NCBI RefSeq assembly: GCF_001982615.1
Contig: NZ_MLCO01000016.1
Location: forward strand, 1-60,589
Direction of reading: 5' to 3'
DNA: 60,589 nucleotides
From: Teichococcus deserti
GTDB lineage: Bacteria; Pseudomonadota; Alphaproteobacteria; Acetobacterales; Acetobacteraceae
In this document: in pieces, positions 25,061-34,054 of the stretch
Layout of the letters: every line of letters starts with the position of its first letter
How positions within the stretch are numbered: the stretch's first letter is position 1
Position numbers and translations under genes: made by a program
Notes under the pieces: generated by a model
What the model saw: only the letters and a program-made list of their open reading frames with translations
The model's database searches: none
What the model was told of the DNA's origin: nothing

Positions 25061-25874
25061 AGCTCCCGGTGAATTGCGGGGCGCGCTTCTCCATGAAGGC
25101 GCGGCGCCCCTCGATATAGTCCTGGCTGGCGAAGCAGCCGCGCACCAGGCGATCGCAGAGCGCCTCGTCCGGATCGGGCTTCAGCGCCTCTGCGACGATC
25201 GCCTTGACCGAGGCGACGGTCAGCGGCGCGTTGCCGGCGATGGTGGCGGCGTAATCCTCGACCAGCGCGTCCAGCGCGTCGTCGGGCACCACGCGGTTGA
25301 CCAGCCCCATGATGCGCGCATCCTCGGCCGAGAACTTCTTCGCGCTGAAAAAGAGCTCCTTGGCGAAGGAGGGGCCAACCAGATGCACCAGGCGACGGAT
25401 GCCCGGCAGGGGGTAGCCGAGGCCGAGCTTCGCGGCCGGGATGCCGAAGGTGCTTTTCTCGGTGGCCATCCGCATGTCGCAGCAGACCGCCAGCGCCGAG
25501 CCGCCGCCGATGCAATGGCCGCGAATGGCGGCGATGGTGGGCTTGGGGAAATCGGCCAGCGCTTCATAGACCTTGGCGGTCTGCGCCTGATAGGCCGCGA
25601 CCGCCTCGGCCGAGCCGCGCTCGCTCTCGAACTTCGAGATATCGGCGCCGGAGACGAAAGCCTTGCCACCCGCGCCGGTCACGACCAGCACGCGCACCTC
25701 GGGGTCGGCGGCGAAATCGGTCAGGATCTGCTCGGCCGCCAGCCACATCTCCATCGAGACCGCGTTGTGGCGCTCCGGGTTGTTGAAGATCATCCAGCCC
25801 ACGCCCCCCGCCTTGCGGGAAAGCATCTTGTCGGTGCCGAGCGCCGGATGGGCGGGCGGAAGCATGTCGGGCAT
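25059..25874 (-). CDS. Enoyl-CoA hydratase/isomerase family protein
   Basis: A 271-residue crotonase-fold enzyme. First oxyanion segment AFVSGADISKFE, second RGHCIGGGSALAVCCD, then GIPAAKLGLGYPLPG. The GADI and IGGG segments suit an enoyl-CoA hydratase or a dehydratase/isomerase of the same fold. The start is taken at ATG 25874; an ATG at 25865 is the alternative, and neither has a strong RBS. It is the first gene of the leftward cluster and faces the GntR gene across a 23-bp palindrome. Confidence 0.85.
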   Translation of the reverse strand: MPDMLPPAHPALGTDKMLSRKAGGVGWMIFNNPERHNAVSMEMWLAAEQILTDFAADPEVRVLVVTGAGGKAFVSGADISKFESERGSAEAVAAYQAQTAKVYEALADFPKPTIAAIRGHCIGGGSALAVCCDMRMATEKSTFGIPAAKLGLGYPLPGIRRLVHLVGPSFAKELFFSAKKFSAEDARIMGLVNRVVPDDALDALVEDYAATIAGNAPLTVASVKAIVAEALKPDPDEALCDRLVRGCFASQDYIEGRRAFMEKRAPQFTGS

Positions 25875-25925
25875 GGCGGGCGTCTCTTTCGCGATCCGAA
25901 CGGCAGGCTGCGTCGCGCCGCCGCC

Positions 25926-25948
25926 CCTGTCAACAGCCTGTTGACAGG
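25926..25948. promoter_or_regulatory. 23-bp perfect palindrome, likely GntR operator
   Basis: An 11-bp arm CCTGTCAACAG is mirrored exactly across one central C. It lies in the 103-bp gap between the divergent hydratase (25874) and GntR (25978) genes, centred 41 bp before the GntR start. FCD-type GntR proteins bind such sites, so it probably controls both promoters. Confidence 0.65.
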
Positions 25949-25977
25949 CCGCCGCCCGGCGTGATGCCTTGCCGGCC

Positions 25978-26667
25978 ATGGACATTTCCGCCGCCCCCCT
26001 CCCCGACGGCCTTCCCCTGGCCGAGCGCGCCCGCGCCGGGCTGGAGGCGCTGATCCTGGCGGGCGAGCTGGCCCCCGGCAGCCGGCTGAACGAGGTGGCG
26101 CTGGCCGCCCGCCTGGGCCTGTCGCGCGGGCCCCTGCGCGAGGCGCTGCGCGGGCTGGAGCGCGACGGGCTCGTCGCCGCCGGCCCCGCTGGCCAGGGCA
26201 TGAGCGTGCGCCGCCTCGAGCCCGAGGAAATGGCCGAGCTCTACGACATGCGCGCCCTGCTGCAGGGCTTTATCCTGGCCCGCCTGGCGGAGCGGCACGC
26301 GGCCGGGCGTCTGTCGGACGAGACGATGCAGACGCTGCGCGGCGACGTCGCGCGGATGCAGGAGGATGCCGAGGCCGGGCGCGCCGCCAGCTATTACGCC
26401 CGCAACCTGGCCTTCCACGATGCGCTGCATGCGGCGGCCGGGCATCGGCGGGCGGCGGCGCTCTATGGCTCGCTGCTGAAGGAAAGCCACCTGGCGCGGC
26501 AGCGGGCGCTGTCGCAGACGGCCTCGATGCGCGAGAGCAATGCCGAGCACGCCGCCATGCTCGAGGCAGTGGCCTTCGGTGACGCCGGCCGCGCACGGCG
26601 GCTGGGCGAGGCGCATGTCTCGGAAGGCGGCAAGCGGCGGTGGCTGGAGTCGCTGGCGGGCGGGTGA
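25978..26667 (+). CDS. GntR-family regulator, FCD type
   Basis: A 229-residue regulator. The winged helix contains LGLSRGPLREALRGLERDG, and the C-terminal FCD domain shows NLAFHDALHAAAGH with metal-ligand histidines. ATG 25978 is used; a TTG at 25969 would add three residues. Neither has a clear RBS. It is divergent from the crotonase/Bug/SDR cluster, which it most likely controls through the palindrome at 25926-25948. Confidence 0.9.
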   Translation: MDISAAPLPDGLPLAERARAGLEALILAGELAPGSRLNEVALAARLGLSRGPLREALRGLERDGLVAAGPAGQGMSVRRLEPEEMAELYDMRALLQGFILARLAERHAAGRLSDETMQTLRGDVARMQEDAEAGRAASYYARNLAFHDALHAAAGHRRAAALYGSLLKESHLARQRALSQTASMRESNAEHAAMLEAVAFGDAGRARRLGEAHVSEGGKRRWLESLAGG

Positions 26668-27072
26668 CCGCCCCGGCGACCAGCACGCTTGCGAACGGCC
26701 CGGGTTCGTGCGCGTCGCAGTGATTGATGTCTACGACAGCAACAAGTCCGTCGAGACCCGGGACCGGTTCAGCTTGTGCTGCGACGCACAAGTCATCACG
26801 AAACAGAGAGAACATCGGAGCGCATTGCGATTGCTGCAACTGCGCTGGTGCAGCACAGCGTCGTAATTCGTGACGATACCGTCACGTCATCTCGCGAACT
26901 TCCCTGGCTATATCAGCAAAGACGAATTCTTCCGCCTCATGGAAGCGTGAGCGCATCGCTTCTTGCTGCAGAGCACAATGATCACGCCGTGAAAATGAGG
27001 GTCAGACGGCCGACAAAACAGGGCCTGGCCGGTCATTGCGCCTCACTCCGGACCCGGCTTAACGTTTTCGAC
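26668..27072. other. Lower-GC gene-poor stretch
   Basis: Visibly richer in A and T than the flanks. No complete gene is recognised. A frame beginning GTG 26870 encodes about 26 residues ending ISKDEFFRLMEA and then stops; it could be the start of a broken gene. The DNA looks like the remnant of an acquired segment. No inverted terminal repeats or transposase motifs were found. Confidence 0.4.
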
Positions 27073-27318
27073 ATGATCGCCTCCGTCCTCATGGATCGCC
27101 TCTGGGAGCTCGCCCTCGACGAGGACGTCGACTCCATCCGCTCCGAAACCGAGCAGTACCTGCTCGCCAAGCCTGATGCGATCAAGATGAGGGCGCACGA
27201 GGTCGAGGTGGCCTGGCTCGAGAAGATCGAGACGCCCGAGGTCAGCGGCTATGCCTCAAGCGAGCCGGAGCGCGTCGCCTTCGAGGAAGCCCGCAGCGTC
27301 GCCGCGCAGTATCTGTAG
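27073..27318 (+). CDS. Small acidic hypothetical protein (uncertain)
   Basis: An 81-residue acidic protein rich in Glu and Asp (MDRLWELALDEDVDSIRSE, then HEVEVAWLEKIETPEVSGY). Codon use fits a coding frame better here than upstream. No good RBS precedes ATG 27073 or the ATG at 27091. The frame stays open upstream to about 26776, but that part reads like non-coding DNA. Not recognised; could be a remnant of a longer gene. Confidence 0.35.
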   Translation: MIASVLMDRLWELALDEDVDSIRSETEQYLLAKPDAIKMRAHEVEVAWLEKIETPEVSGYASSEPERVAFEEARSVAAQYL

Positions 27319-27330
27319 CGGGCATCAGCA

Positions 27331-27365
27331 AGAAACGCCGAGGGCGGCGCCGCGCGCCGCCCTCG
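27331..27365 (-). terminator. Terminator of the leftward SBP/SDR operon
   Basis: A perfect 12-bp stem CGAGGGCGGCGC at 27339-27350 pairs with 27354-27365 across a 3-nt loop. On the minus strand it is followed by GCGTTTCTT, a moderate T-rich tail. It lies 12 bp beyond the stop of the solute-receptor gene at 27378. Confidence 0.7.
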
Positions 27366-27377
27366 CTGACGTCCTGA

Positions 27378-28955
27378 TCAGGCCTTCCTGACGTTCCAGA
27401 AGACCGGGAAGCCGCGCACCACGTCCTGCAGCTTCGTCGACTGCGCCGCTGCCTGCATGAACTGGCCGGTCGGGATATAGGGCAGGTCCTGCATCGCCTG
27501 CAGCTGCAGCTTGCGGGCCACCGCCTGCTGCGCCGGCACGCCATCGGCGGCGAACCATTCGGCGACCAGCGTCTCCAGCTCCGGCAGGTTGGGCCAGCCA
27601 TACATAGCCTTGTCGCCATTGCCGCGCAGCGCCAGCTGCAGCGCCGGATTGACCATGTCGACACCGGTCAGCGCCGTCATCAGGCAGCTCCAGCCGCCCT
27701 TCTCCACCGGCTCGCGGCTGAGGCGCCGCGCCGTCAGCGTGCCCCAGTCGGACATCTGCAGGTCGACATTCATCCCCGCCTTGCGCAGCATGTCGGCGGC
27801 GACCTCGGCCAGCGTGCCGATGAAGGCCGGATCCGAGGCGCCGAGCAGCACGACCTTCTCGCCCTTGTAGCCGGCGGCGGCGAGCTCGCGCCTGACCTTC
27901 TCGTAGTCGCGCGGGCCCTTGAAGACCTCCATCCCCGCATCGCTGGCCATCGGGCTGCCGGGCGTGAAGAAGCCGATCGGCGCGTGCCACATGCTGCTGT
28001 CGGCGCCGGCCACGGCCTGGACGAAATCGGCCTGGTTCACCGCGCCCAGCAGCGCGCGGCGGATCGCCGGATTGTTGAAGGGCGGCTGCAGGTGGTTCAT
28101 GCGCATCAGCGTGATCATGCCGCTCTGCTCCTGCACCGCCACCTTCAGGGTGCGGGCGCGGGCGAGAAGCGGGATCACGTCGTTGGCGGCGAATTCCAGC
28201 CAGTCCTGCTCGCCGCTGCGCATCGCCGCGGCCGCCGTCGCGCCATCGGGAATGGTGGTCCACTCGACGCGGTCGACATGCACGACCTTCGGGCCGGCGG
28301 TGCCGTCGGCGACGCCGCCGCTGCGCGGGACATAGCCGTCGAAGCGGGCATAGGCGACGCGGGCGCCGGAGACGCGCTCATTGGCCAGGAAGCGGAAGGG
28401 GCCGCTGCCGACCATCTCGGTGACCTGGGTGAAGGGATCGGTGCTGGCCAGCCGCTCCGGCATCATCACCGGCACCAGCGAGGGCATCTTTCCCAGCGCT
28501 TCCGGCAGCAGCGGAAAAGGTGCCTTCAGGCGGAACTGGATGGTGCGGTCGTCGGGGGCGGAGAGCTCTTCCGTCGCCGCCATCAGCCCCTGGCCGAAGG
28601 CATCGCGCACGGCCCAGCGGCGGATCGAGGCCACGCAGTCGCGCGCCAGGACGCGCTCGCCGTCATGCCACTTCAGCCCCTCGCGCAGGGTCAGGCGCCA
28701 CAGCTTCCCATCGTTCTCGACGACATGGCCCTCGACCATCTGCGGCGTGACGCGGAACTGCGTGTCGGTGCCGTAAAGCGTGTCGAAGATCATGTAGCCG
28801 TGGTTGCGCGTGGCATAGGAGGCGTTGATCACCGGGTCGAGCACGGTGAGGTCGGTCTGCGGGATGAAGCGCAGCACGCGACTCTGCTGGGCATGGCCAA
28901 CAGCGGGGGCGGCCAGCACAGCGGCGCCGGCGGCAAGAAAGGTGCGACGCTTCAC
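27378..28955 (-). CDS. ABC transporter solute receptor, peptide/nickel (SBP_bac_5) type
   Basis: A 525-residue periplasmic receptor. Export signal KRRTFLAAGAAVLAAPAVGHA, then LTVLDPVINASYATRNHGYM, the SBP_bac_5 N-terminal pattern, and LREGLKWHDGERVLARDC. The start is a GTG at 28955, with CTGGAG 9 nt upstream; this gives a correct signal, while the longer frame does not. It closely resembles the receptor at 30609-32213. No Dpp/Opp permease or ATPase lies in the operon. Last gene of the IclR-linked operon. Confidence 0.88.
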   Translation of the reverse strand: MKRRTFLAAGAAVLAAPAVGHAQQSRVLRFIPQTDLTVLDPVINASYATRNHGYMIFDTLYGTDTQFRVTPQMVEGHVVENDGKLWRLTLREGLKWHDGERVLARDCVASIRRWAVRDAFGQGLMAATEELSAPDDRTIQFRLKAPFPLLPEALGKMPSLVPVMMPERLASTDPFTQVTEMVGSGPFRFLANERVSGARVAYARFDGYVPRSGGVADGTAGPKVVHVDRVEWTTIPDGATAAAAMRSGEQDWLEFAANDVIPLLARARTLKVAVQEQSGMITLMRMNHLQPPFNNPAIRRALLGAVNQADFVQAVAGADSSMWHAPIGFFTPGSPMASDAGMEVFKGPRDYEKVRRELAAAGYKGEKVVLLGASDPAFIGTLAEVAADMLRKAGMNVDLQMSDWGTLTARRLSREPVEKGGWSCLMTALTGVDMVNPALQLALRGNGDKAMYGWPNLPELETLVAEWFAADGVPAQQAVARKLQLQAMQDLPYIPTGQFMQAAAQSTKLQDVVRGFPVFWNVRKA

Positions 28956-28980
28956 GGCATCGATCTCCAGGGGAAAAAGG

Positions 28981-29736
28981 TTAGGGCGCCGCGGGGGCAT
29001 TGCGCGCCACCAGCCAGCCGCCATCGACCACCAGCACCTGGCCGGTCATGAAGGAGGCGTCGTCGGAGGCGAGGAAGGACACCACGGAAGCGATCTCTTC
29101 CGGCTTGCCGGAGCGGCGCAGCGGCGTCGGCACCAGCATGTTCTGCACGTAATGCGGGTTCTGCAGATGGTTCACCGTCATCGGCGTCTCGATCACGCCC
29201 GGGGCGATGGCATTCACCAGAATGCCCTCGGGGCCGACGTCGCCGGCCAGCTGGCGGGTGAATTGCGCGACGCCGGCCTTGGCCACCGCATAGGCGGTGG
29301 TGTTGGGATAGCCGACCAGGCCGAAGATCGAGGAGAGATTGACGATCCGCCCGCCCGGCCGCGTCAGATGCGGGAGCACGTCGCGGGTGACGCGCAGCAC
29401 CGCCTTCAGGTTGGTGTCGACGAAGCGGTCGATGAGGTCGTCGTCGGAGTCCGACAGCTTCCTGGCGCCGCCGATGCCGGCATTGTTGACCAGGATGTCG
29501 ATGCGGCCATGCGCGTCCAGCGCTGCCGTCGCCAGCTGCCTGCCGGCATCGGCCGCGTTGATGTCGAGCAGCAGATGCGCCGCCCCCAGCGCCGCGGCGG
29601 TCTCGGCCACGGCCGGGTTGCGGTCGGCCAGCAGCAGCCGGGCGCCGTCGGCGGCGAGGCGAGCGGCGGTCGCAGCCCCGATGCCGGTCGCCGCCCCGGT
29701 GACGATGGCGACGCGGCCTTCAAGCTTGTTGCTCAC
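28981..29736 (-). CDS. SDR-family NAD(P)-dependent oxidoreductase
   Basis: A 251-residue classical SDR. Cofactor motif TGAATGIG, NNAG motif, catalytic Ser with TAYAVAK, and C-terminal MTGQVLVVDGGWLV. Reaction unknown; it resembles alcohol or 3-oxoacyl reductases. It is part of the second SDR-plus-receptor module of the operon, 10 bp after the deacetylase gene. Confidence 0.85.
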   Translation of the reverse strand: MSNKLEGRVAIVTGAATGIGAATAARLAADGARLLLADRNPAVAETAAALGAAHLLLDINAADAGRQLATAALDAHGRIDILVNNAGIGGARKLSDSDDDLIDRFVDTNLKAVLRVTRDVLPHLTRPGGRIVNLSSIFGLVGYPNTTAYAVAKAGVAQFTRQLAGDVGPEGILVNAIAPGVIETPMTVNHLQNPHYVQNMLVPTPLRRSGKPEEIASVVSFLASDDASFMTGQVLVVDGGWLVARNAPAAP

Positions 29737-29746
29737 AGCGTTCCCC

Positions 29747-30580
29747 TCAGCCGGCCTGGCGGGCGCGGAAGTCGCGCTGGATCTGGTCCAGCGTGCAGAA
29801 CTCGGCGCCGCGCTGGGTCAGCCCGTCGATCAGCTTCTCGAGGAAGATCATGCGATGGCCGCGGCCGACCACATAGGGGTGGAAGGTATAGACCAGCATG
29901 CCCTGCTCGGTGGTGCGCTGCATGTAGTCGAAATCGGCCAGCCAGTTCTCCAGCACGTCGTTGGCATTGGCCAGGCCCGGCATGACGCCGGCCTTGGTGC
30001 GGAAGAACTCGAAATGCGGATGGTCGTCCAGCGACCAGCTGATCGGCACTTCCACGAGATTGGTGGTCTCGCCGAAGATCAGCGGGCCGTCGACCGAGAC
30101 CTTGTCGCCGCGGCGGGCGAAATAGGCCTCGCAGTCATGGCCCATCATCGAGCTGTCGTATTCGCAGCCATGCTCCAGCACCAGCTCGATGGTGCGGTCC
30201 GACAGGTCCCAGGCCGGCGAGCGATAGCCCTTCGGCCCGGCGCCGGTCAGCGTCTTGATGCTCTCCACGGCGCGGGCGAATTCCTCCGCCTCGACCTCGG
30301 CGGAAAGCTCGGCGGGGGGCACGTGGCTCCAGCCGTGATGGCCGACCTCGTGGCCGGCCTTGACGATGCGGCCGCAGATCTCCGGATAGGTCTCGATCAC
30401 CACGCCGGGGATATACCAGCTGCCCTTGATGCCGCGGCTGCCGAGAAGATCGAGAATGCGGCCGGCGCCGATGACGCAGAACTCACCGCGGGAGATCGGC
30501 GTCGGCGTCAGCATCCCCCGCGCGGCGAAGCCGGAGAAGGCATCGAAGTCGAAGGACAGGCAGGCGATATGGCGCGGCAT
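29747..30580 (-). CDS. Polysaccharide deacetylase-family hydrolase
   Basis: A 277-residue NodB-fold protein with no signal peptide. It opens with CLSFDFDAFSGF, has HEVGHHGWSH as metal motif and GYRSPAWDLSD as the next motif. Cytoplasmic members of this type include allantoinase-like and amide/imide hydrolases, so the substrate may be a small C-N compound and not a polysaccharide. It sits between two SDR-plus-receptor modules, which suggests it acts on the imported compound. Confidence 0.8.
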   Translation of the reverse strand: MPRHIACLSFDFDAFSGFAARGMLTPTPISRGEFCVIGAGRILDLLGSRGIKGSWYIPGVVIETYPEICGRIVKAGHEVGHHGWSHVPPAELSAEVEAEEFARAVESIKTLTGAGPKGYRSPAWDLSDRTIELVLEHGCEYDSSMMGHDCEAYFARRGDKVSVDGPLIFGETTNLVEVPISWSLDDHPHFEFFRTKAGVMPGLANANDVLENWLADFDYMQRTTEQGMLVYTFHPYVVGRGHRMIFLEKLIDGLTQRGAEFCTLDQIQRDFRARQAG

Positions 30581-30608
30581 GGAGCAGGCCTCCTAGGGAG
30601 AAGAAAAA

Positions 30609-32213
30609 TCAGCGGGCGCGGCGGATGTTCCACAGCACGGGGAAGCCGACATCGATCACCCCCTGCAGCTCGCTGCGCCACACTGCCGGGGCGGAGAACT
30701 GCCCGGTCAGGGGAAAATTGACATTGGCGAGCGCCCGGCGGTTGATCTCGGCGGACAGCGCGCGGCGGCCTTCCAGGTCGCTTCCGGGCATGGCCTCGAA
30801 GCGCTGCAGCAGCGGCGTCAGCGCCTCGTCGCAATAGTTCCAGGGCGCGCCGCCAGTGCAGTTGTAGCCGATGCCCATGTTGCTCAGCGGATCGGCCAGG
30901 TCGAAGCCGGTATAGACCACCGGCACCGCGCTCCAGCCGCCGCGCTCGACCGGCTCGCGGCTCGACCAGCGCTGCGCCACCACGGCCCAGTCCATCAGCT
31001 GCTGGTCGACATTCAGCCCCAGCCGCTTCATGCGGTCGACCACCACCATGGCCATCGGGTTGATCAAAGGCGAGGTCGCCGAATGCAGGAAGACGACGCG
31101 CTCGTTGTTGTAGCCGGAGTCCTTCAGCATCTGCCGCGCGCGCTCCAGGCTCGGCTGGCGGATGCTCTCCGACCCCGCCTCGCTGGCATAGCGCGTGCCG
31201 CAGAGCGTCATCGACTGGCAGATCGGCAGCGCCATGCCTTCCGGCAGGCCATGCGACGCGACGATCTCCGACTGGTCCAGCGCCATCTGCAGCGCCTGGC
31301 GCACCTTGATGTTGTCGAAGGGCGGCTGCGCGTGGTTCAGTGCCAGCCCGCCCATGATCTGGGCGATGCCGCGGGCGCCGGCGATGGTCAGGCGGCGGTC
31401 GCGGGTCAGCAGCGGCAGGAAGTCGACGGGCGCGTATTCGAGATAATCGACCTCGCCATTCTGCAGCGCCGCGGCGCGGGTCGCGGCATCGGCGATGTTG
31501 ATGAACTCGGCGCGCTCGACATGCACCTGCTTGGCCCCGGCCAGGCCATCGGCCGGCTCGGCGCGGGGCACGTAGCGCGGGTTGCGGCGGAAGGTGGCGC
31601 GCTCGCCCGGCACCCATTCATTGGCGATGAACAGGAAAGGGCCGCTGCCGATGATCTCGGGCACGGGCGTGGTCGGCGGGGTCGCCGCCAGCCGCGCCGG
31701 CATCATGAAGGGCACATGCACGCTGGGCTTGGCCAGGGCGTCCAGCACCCCGCCGAAGGGGCGCGACAGCACCAGGGTGAATTGCGTCGCGCTGTCCGCC
31801 GTCAGCGAGGCGGTCGCCGCCAGCAGCCGCCGGCCCGTGGAATCCCGCGCGCCCCAGCGCTTCAGCGAGGCGACGCAGTCTTCCGCGGTGACCGGCTTTC
31901 CGTCATGCCACTCCAGGCCCGGGCGCAGCGTGAAGCGCCAGGTCAGCCCATCCTCGCTGGCGGTCCAGCCTTCCAGCATCTGCGGCCGCGGCTCGCCCTT
32001 GCTGTCCTGCGCCACCAGCGTGTCGAAGACCATGTAGCCGAAGTTGCGGGTGATGAAGGAAGGGCTGGTGATCGGGTCCAGCACCTGCAGCCCGGCGCTG
32101 ACCACCAGGCGCAGCGGCTTCTCCGCGGCGCCCTGCGCCATGGCCGGCGCCGCCAGGGCCAGCGCCACGGCCGAGGCCAGCAGCCCGCGCCGAAACGTCT
32201 TTGCGAATTCCAT
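30609..32213 (-). CDS. ABC transporter solute receptor, peptide/nickel (SBP_bac_5) type
   Basis: A 534-residue receptor. Signal peptide FRRGLLASAVALALAAPAMAQ, then LQVLDPITSPSFITRNFGYM and LRPGLEWHDGKPVTAEDC. The start at 32213 (MEFAKTF) has GGGGGAG upstream. It is a clear paralogue of the receptor at 27378-28955. No permease or ATPase is near, so it must use a transporter encoded elsewhere or act as an orphan sensor. Confidence 0.88.
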   Translation of the reverse strand: MEFAKTFRRGLLASAVALALAAPAMAQGAAEKPLRLVVSAGLQVLDPITSPSFITRNFGYMVFDTLVAQDSKGEPRPQMLEGWTASEDGLTWRFTLRPGLEWHDGKPVTAEDCVASLKRWGARDSTGRRLLAATASLTADSATQFTLVLSRPFGGVLDALAKPSVHVPFMMPARLAATPPTTPVPEIIGSGPFLFIANEWVPGERATFRRNPRYVPRAEPADGLAGAKQVHVERAEFINIADAATRAAALQNGEVDYLEYAPVDFLPLLTRDRRLTIAGARGIAQIMGGLALNHAQPPFDNIKVRQALQMALDQSEIVASHGLPEGMALPICQSMTLCGTRYASEAGSESIRQPSLERARQMLKDSGYNNERVVFLHSATSPLINPMAMVVVDRMKRLGLNVDQQLMDWAVVAQRWSSREPVERGGWSAVPVVYTGFDLADPLSNMGIGYNCTGGAPWNYCDEALTPLLQRFEAMPGSDLEGRRALSAEINRRALANVNFPLTGQFSAPAVWRSELQGVIDVGFPVLWNIRRAR

Positions 32214-32296
32214 CCGAAAGCTCCCCCAGACCCGTTGCAGCCGCAGGCACTCTTCCCTGTCGGGCGGGGGATCTCTGTCCCCTCGCCCGGGTCGCG

Positions 32297-33058
32297 TCAC
32301 GCCAGGCGGCCGCCATCGACCGGCAGGCAGACCCCGGTGACGAAGCTGGCGGCGTCGCTCAGCAGATACAGCACGGAATCGGCGACCTCGCCGGCCTGGC
32401 CGAAGCGGCCCAGCGGATGGCGGGCGCGGAACAGCGCCATGCGCGCCTCCTGCGCCGCCGCGTCGCCGGCGGCGGCGAAGGTCGCGGCCAGCATCGGCGT
32501 CTCGATCGAGCCCGGGCAGACGCTGTTCACCCGGATGCCCTGCGGCGCATGCGCCAGAGCGAGGCTGCGCGTCAGCATCACCACCGCGCCCTTGCTGGCC
32601 GAATAGGCCTGCAGCTGGGCGGAGCCGGTGAGGCCCGCGGCCGAGGCCATGGTCACCACCGCGCCGCCGCCGGCCCCCTGCATCTGCGGAATGAAGGCCG
32701 CGGCCGCCGCCCAGGTGCCCTTGACGTTGACGGCGAAGGTGCGGTCCCAGTCTTCCTCGCTGGCCTCGATGGCCGGGCCGGTGGGGCCCAGGATGCCGGC
32801 GCCGGTCACCAGCAGCGTCGCAGGGCCGAGCCGCTCCAGCCCTTCGGCGGCGGCGCGCTGCAGGTCGCCGGCGCGGGTCACGTCACCCTGGACGGCGATG
32901 CTGCCGGGGCAGTCCTTCAGCGTCTCGGCCAGGCCGCCGGCGTCGCGGTCGAACAGCACCAGCCGGGCGCCCTCCGCCGCCAGCCCAAGGGCGACGGCGC
33001 GGCCCAGGCCTGATCCTGCGCCGGTGATGGCGCCGACGCGCCCCGCGAAACGCTGCAT
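32297..33058 (-). CDS. SDR-family oxidoreductase
   Basis: A 253-residue SDR. Cofactor motif TGAGSGLG, a VTGAG in place of NNAG, catalytic Ser with QAYSASK and C-terminal VTGVCLPVDGGRL. The start at 33058 (MQRFAGRV) has AAGAGG close upstream; an ATG at 33076 has a weaker site. First gene of the leftward operon opposite the IclR gene. Confidence 0.85.
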   Translation of the reverse strand: MQRFAGRVGAITGAGSGLGRAVALGLAAEGARLVLFDRDAGGLAETLKDCPGSIAVQGDVTRAGDLQRAAAEGLERLGPATLLVTGAGILGPTGPAIEASEEDWDRTFAVNVKGTWAAAAAFIPQMQGAGGGAVVTMASAAGLTGSAQLQAYSASKGAVVMLTRSLALAHAPQGIRVNSVCPGSIETPMLAATFAAAGDAAAQEARMALFRARHPLGRFGQAGEVADSVLYLLSDAASFVTGVCLPVDGGRLA

Positions 33059-33139
33059 CCCGAGCCTCTTCCCCATTGCCGGAGACCAGCGCCGCCCGCC
33101 GGCGCTTCCACCCTGCGAAAACCGCTGCTATATCGCTCA

Positions 33140-33157
33140 GCAATACTGTCGAATTGC
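33140..33157. promoter_or_regulatory. Candidate IclR operator
   Basis: GCAAT and ATTGC form an inverted repeat with an 8-bp spacer, 23 bp before the IclR start, in the divergent gap between the SDR operon and the IclR gene. The size fits IclR operators. The evidence is positional and weak. Confidence 0.35.
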
Positions 33158-33180
33158 CGGGAAAAGGTTAGGAAGCACGG

Positions 33181-33975
33181 ATGAAGGTGTCAACGGCGCA
33201 AGCCGCCGCCGCGCCGCCGGCGGGGGTCGATGACCGGCTGTTCCTGCAGGGCGTGCAGCGCACCATGCAGCTGTTGGAAGCCTTCGGCCGGCAGCCCCGG
33301 CCGCTCAGCCTGGCCGAGCTGGCCGCCGCCGCCGGGCTGGACAAGAGCGCCACGCAGCGCATCGCCCACACCCTGCAGGCGCTGGGCTACCTGGAACGAC
33401 AGCCGGGCGGGCTGGCCCCGGGCAAGAAGCTGCTGGACCGCGGCTTCGACTTCCTGCGCGCCGAGCCGCTGATCGAGCGCGCCGTGCCCGTGCTGCACGA
33501 GCTGCGCAAGTCGATCCCCGAGCGCGTCGATCTCAGCCTGTTCGACGACACCAGCGTCATCTACGTCGTGCGGCTGCAGAGCAAGCGCGAGACCTTTTCC
33601 GCGACTTTGGTCGGGCGGCGCATGCCCACCTTCTGCTCCTCCGGCGGCCGCGCCATCCTGGCCGCCCTGCCGGAGGCCGAGGCGGAGGCGGTGCTGGCGC
33701 GCTCCGACCGGACGCCGCTGACGCCGTCCACCATCACCGACCTGCCCGGCATCCGCGCCAAGCTGGCTGAGGCCCGCCGCGACGGCTTTGCTCTCTGTCT
33801 GGAAGAATCGCTGCGTGGCGAGATCACGCTGGGAGCCGCGGTGCGCGATGCCGGCGGCCGGCCGGTCGCCGCCATCCATGTCGCCGCCTCGCTGGCGGAA
33901 TGGGAACCCGCCGCCTTCCGCCGCCTGGCGCCGCTGGTGCTGCATGCGGCGGAGGCGCTCAGCCGCATGCGGTAA
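33181..33975 (+). CDS. IclR-family transcriptional regulator
   Basis: A 264-residue regulator. The N-terminal winged helix has LSLAELAAAAGLDKSATQRI. The C-terminal ligand domain has the FCSSGGRAILAALP segment and GAAVRDAGGRPVAAIHVAAS. AGGA lies close to the start. It is divergent from the SDR/receptor/deacetylase operon and probably regulates it. Confidence 0.92.
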   Translation: MKVSTAQAAAAPPAGVDDRLFLQGVQRTMQLLEAFGRQPRPLSLAELAAAAGLDKSATQRIAHTLQALGYLERQPGGLAPGKKLLDRGFDFLRAEPLIERAVPVLHELRKSIPERVDLSLFDDTSVIYVVRLQSKRETFSATLVGRRMPTFCSSGGRAILAALPEAEAEAVLARSDRTPLTPSTITDLPGIRAKLAEARRDGFALCLEESLRGEITLGAAVRDAGGRPVAAIHVAASLAEWEPAAFRRLAPLVLHAAEALSRMR

Positions 33976-34054
33976 GCCCGCGCAACCGGACCTTCACCGA
34001 ACTGCAACGCAACCGTCATCGGCCCGACGCACGAAGCCGTTACCTCGCGCCGCC

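Noticed and set aside
26776-27072. N-terminal extension of the 27073 frame (180 residues in total)
   Set aside because: The upstream part has no RBS, odd composition and no coding-like pattern, so only the last 81 codons are kept as uncertain.
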